A DNA stretch of 6,045 nt from Chitinophagaceae bacterium (lineage in GTDB: Bacteria > Bacteroidota > Bacteroidia > Chitinophagales > Chitinophagaceae), in the NCBI GenBank assembly GCA_023251335.1, contig JAHEZA010000174.1, positions 1 through 6,045 of the forward strand. The letters run 5' to 3'. Positions 4,030 to 6,045 of this stretch are shown piece by piece. The position numbers and the translations under genes were made by a program. A model generated the notes under the pieces. That model was not told the DNA's origin and made no database searches. It saw only the letters and a list, made by a program, of their open reading frames with translations. Positions within the stretch are counted from its first letter, which is position 1; each line of letters opens with the position of its first letter.

Positions 4030-5061
4030 TCATTTTTTGAAGCCAACAATTTCAGAAAATGTTTTTCTTTTGCCAATAAAATAGCGCCATGCAACGCTTG
4101 AATAATATACTCCGGTAAGCTCTTTCATCTTTTTTTTGGGAAGGCTGTTTCTATTTTTCTTTTTTATTGACCATTTTATAAAATGGTAATGAGCAGACCA
4201 AACGGCAGCCATCATTTTAAAATCTCCTTTTACAATCGCCTGCAAACCCGCTATATTATCTAACAAAACCCTGAGCAATAGTTTCCAGAGCTTTTCTGAA
4301 AAAGGTAAATTTTTTGAGAGCATTACGAGATTGTTTCTAAAATTGAGAAATACCTTTTTCTTATTACCCATTGGCAAGGTACCTCCGCCTACGTGATATA
4401 CAACCGAAGCAGGTTGAACATAAACTTTATATCAGCCTCTCTTCATGCGCCAACATAAATCTATTTCTTCCTGGTGCGCAAAAAAATATTCATCAAATCC
4501 GTTTAATTCATTGAAAACCGATGACCTTACAAAAAACGCAGCACCGGTTGCCCAGAATATTTCAGACACATCATTATATTGTCCTTCGTCTCTTTCACAA
4601 AAATCAAAAATACGCCCGCGATTAAAAGGATATCCTAATTTATCTATCCAACCGCCGCTGGCTCCTGCATATTCAAATTGATGCTTGTTAGTAAAAGATA
4701 AAATTTTCGGTTGACAGGCTGCTATATTTTTATCGCTTTCCATCAGCGAAATAACGGGCTTTATCCAGCCTTTCGTCACCTCCACATCACTGTTCAATAA
4801 AACATAATAATCAGCTTTTACTTTCTTCAATGCGGAATTATATCCTTTGGAGAAACCTTCGTTTGCGGGATTGATAATTATTTTAATTTGCGGATAATTT
4901 TTTTGTAAAAATAAAACTGAGTCATCCGTTGATGCATTATCAGCCACAATCACAGAAAGATTTTCATAATCAGATGCCATGACGGAAGGCAGAAATTTTT
5001 CAAGAAAATCTTTCCCGTTCCAATTTAAAATTACGATCGCTACTGATGGTGACTGGATCAA
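4030..5061 (-). pseudogene. GT2-family glycosyltransferase gene interrupted by an in-frame TGA
   Basis: The frame encodes a GT-A fold glycosyltransferase, probably for cell-surface polysaccharide, of 343 codons with one TGA at codon 210 (4432-4434). Part one (209 residues): SVAIVILNWNGKDFL (nucleotide-sugar binding start), IVADNASTDDS, the DxD-like LLNSDVEV (D92), and NGFDEYFFAHQEEIDLCWR (acceptor/catalytic loop, E198/E199/D201). After the stop the same frame continues YKVYVQPASVVYHVGGGT, the usual continuation of the same motif block, then 134 codons without another stop until TGA at 4030. The product as read would end at MKRG and lose its C-terminal 40%. The TTG start at 5061 is preferred: a TATGTTTG element lies 23 bp upstream, and the only ATG (5148) would overlap the divergent kinase gene. 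A sequencing error, a recent nonsense mutation or readthrough could each explain the stop. It is divergent from the kinase and upstream of the small membrane protein gene. Confidence 0.85.
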
Positions 5062-5083
5062 TGAAATACTTATTAATATCTTA

Positions 5084-5091
5084 CAAACATA
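5084..5091 (-). promoter_or_regulatory. -10 element of the glycosyltransferase promoter
   Basis: The minus strand reads TATGTTTG, a match to TAnnTTTG, 23 bp upstream of the TTG start at 5061. It lies inside the reading frame of the longer ATG-5148 form, which argues for the shorter protein. It is 33 bp from the divergent kinase -10 (5125-5132). Confidence 0.5.
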
Positions 5092-5103
5092 AAAGATTTT
5101 GGG

Positions 5104-5132
5104 TTTGGTTTCGGAAATAGATTTTAGATTTG
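5104..5132 (+). promoter_or_regulatory. promoter of the sensor kinase gene (-33 TTTG, -10 TAGATTTG)
   Basis: TTTG at 5104-5107 is followed after 17 bp by TAGATTTG (5125-5132), matching TAnnTTTG. The ATG at 5137 starts only 5 bp after the -10, so transcription would begin at or next to the start codon, giving a leaderless or almost leaderless mRNA. Confidence 0.55.
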
Positions 5133-5136
5133 AATC

Positions 5137-6045
5137 ATGTTCAGGCAACTCTTTACTTTTCGGTCGCTGCTTACTCTTATTGCTATTGCCATTGTAACAG
5201 GGACGATTTTCTATTCTAATTTTTTGTCAAAAAAAATAGAGGTAGAAGAGCGCGAAAAAATAAGTCAGTGGGTAGAGGCGAATAAATTTATAGCCTCTGC
5301 CCTTCCTAACGCAGATGTTACACTAGCGAGCGAAATACAACAGCGTAATGCAGACATCCCCATCATCTGGACCAATGAAAAAGATAGCATTATCGATTCA
5401 AGAAATATTGATTCTTCCGAAATAAAATCATCGAAAAATTTTCTCCAAAAAAAGTTAAAGGAGTTTCAGTCTGCGCATCCCCCAATCGTTCTCGAACTTA
5501 ATAAAAACCCTTACGTAGCCGACAGATATTATTATGGTGATTCTAAATTACTAAAACAGGTCAGGTACTTTCCCATCGTTCAACTGTTCGTGGTGGCGCT
5601 TTTTATTTTTATTACCTTTTATGCTATATCGGCGAGAAATAAATCTACGCAAAACCAGGTGTGGGCAGGCATGGCCAAAGAAACCGCGCATAAATTGGGA
5701 ACGCCTATTTCATCGTTGCATGGCTGGGTGGAAATGTTGAAAGAAACCGGCGCGGATGCCACGATCTCAAAAGAAATGGAGAAAGATGTGAACCGGCTGA
5801 AATTAATCAGTGATCGTTTTGGAAAAATCGGAAGCCCGCCAAAATTAGAAGAACAGGAAATAACCGGCCAGGTAGAAAATATGGTGGCATACATCAAAAG
5901 ACGATCAACAGATAAGGTAGCATTCGCAATTGAAAAGCCTGGGGAACATGTGTACGCGAAAATTTCAGAGCCCTTATTTGATTGGGTAATTGAAAATCTT
6001 CTAAAAAATGCGCTGGACGCCATCAATGGGAGAGGGACGATAGAT
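5137..6045 (+). CDS. membrane sensor histidine kinase, 3'-truncated by window edge
   Basis: The frame is open from the ATG to the window end (303 residues, no stop). TM helix about 8-27 (LLTLIAIAIVTGTIFYSNFL region), a predicted periplasmic sensor domain about 31-144 with no family I recognise, then TM2 about 145-165 (FPIVQLFVVALFIFITFYAI). After a short linker the HisKA region reads AGMAKETAHKLGTPISSLHGW with phospho-acceptor H185, and the ATPase N-box is IENLLKNALDAI with N291. The G boxes lie beyond the window. An in-frame TGA (5131-5133) just upstream makes 5137 the first possible start. The E-T-A-H-K-L-G-T-P form of the H-box is a known variant of HE(L/I)xxP. No response regulator is visible; one could follow to the right. 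The stimulus is unknown. Confidence 0.92.
   Translation, partial: MFRQLFTFRSLLTLIAIAIVTGTIFYSNFLSKKIEVEEREKISQWVEANKFIASALPNADVTLASEIQQRNADIPIIWTNEKDSIIDSRNIDSSEIKSSKNFLQKKLKEFQSAHPPIVLELNKNPYVADRYYYGDSKLLKQVRYFPIVQLFVVALFIFITFYAISARNKSTQNQVWAGMAKETAHKLGTPISSLHGWVEMLKETGADATISKEMEKDVNRLKLISDRFGKIGSPPKLEEQEITGQVENMVAYIKRRSTDKVAFAIEKPGEHVYAKISEPLFDWVIENLLKNALDAINGRGTID

Noticed and set aside
3984..4094. Longer form of the small membrane protein from a TTG at 4094
   Set aside because: It overlaps the glycosyltransferase 3' end in another frame and spans the candidate promoter at 4004-4011; the extension looks like a frame-shadow.
4432..4434. TGA read as glycine (an altered genetic code)
   Set aside because: This recoding is known from Gracilibacteria/SR1-type bacteria, while everything else here looks like Bacteroidota. 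TGA also ends the Rrf2 gene at its normal length and the glycosyltransferase itself at 4030.
5062..5148. ATG at 5148 as glycosyltransferase start, adding 29 residues
   Set aside because: It would overlap the first codons of the divergent kinase gene, contains a TAnnTTTG element at 5084-5091, and lies before the usual N-terminal motif of the family.

Overview
The window looks like chromosomal DNA from a member of the Bacteroidota, possibly near the Chitinophagaceae (family-level placement is a guess). It is AT-rich. Genes lack Shine-Dalgarno sequences, and octamers of the form TAnnTTTG (the Bacteroidota -10/-7 element) lie at sensible distances upstream of several genes. The proteins (DinB, an Rrf2 regulator with the Cys-rich motif, 1-Cys peroxiredoxin, Fe-S type CysH, a GT2 glycosyltransferase) fit that phylum from memory of the families; no search was possible.

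Layout. Positions 2-1039 (+) hold the 3' part of a Y-family DNA polymerase IV gene. Convergent to it, 1169-1594 (-) encodes an Rrf2-family regulator. The regulator is divergent from a 1-Cys (Prx6-type) peroxiredoxin at 1718-2356 (+). Between them a 6-7-6 inverted repeat (1655-1673) sits between two outward-facing -10 elements, a good candidate for a shared operator. A strong intrinsic terminator (2368-2410) separates the peroxiredoxin from cysH (2422-3120, +), which encodes the [4Fe-4S] adenylyl-sulfate reductase type. The region 3121-3717 carries three minus-strand tRNA genes: Gly(GCC), Leu(TAA) and Thr(CGT). The first two have their own terminators; the 3' end of tRNA-Thr directly abuts the cysH stop codon. 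Next come a small single-pass membrane protein (3777-3983, -) and a GT2 glycosyltransferase gene (4030-5061, -) interrupted by one in-frame TGA. A membrane sensor histidine kinase begins at 5137 (+) and runs off the right edge; its start codon lies almost at the expected transcription start.

Functional reading. The Rrf2 regulator, peroxiredoxin and CysH form a plausible sulfur/thiol/redox group: an Fe-S- or thiol-sensing repressor, a peroxide-reducing enzyme, and the enzyme that makes sulfite for cysteine synthesis. The remaining genes look like ordinary chromosomal neighbours. I see no CRISPR array, transposase, integrase or defence system. The most interesting points are the in-frame stop in the glycosyltransferase, the symmetric operator, the terminator placed directly in front of cysH, and the near-leaderless kinase start.
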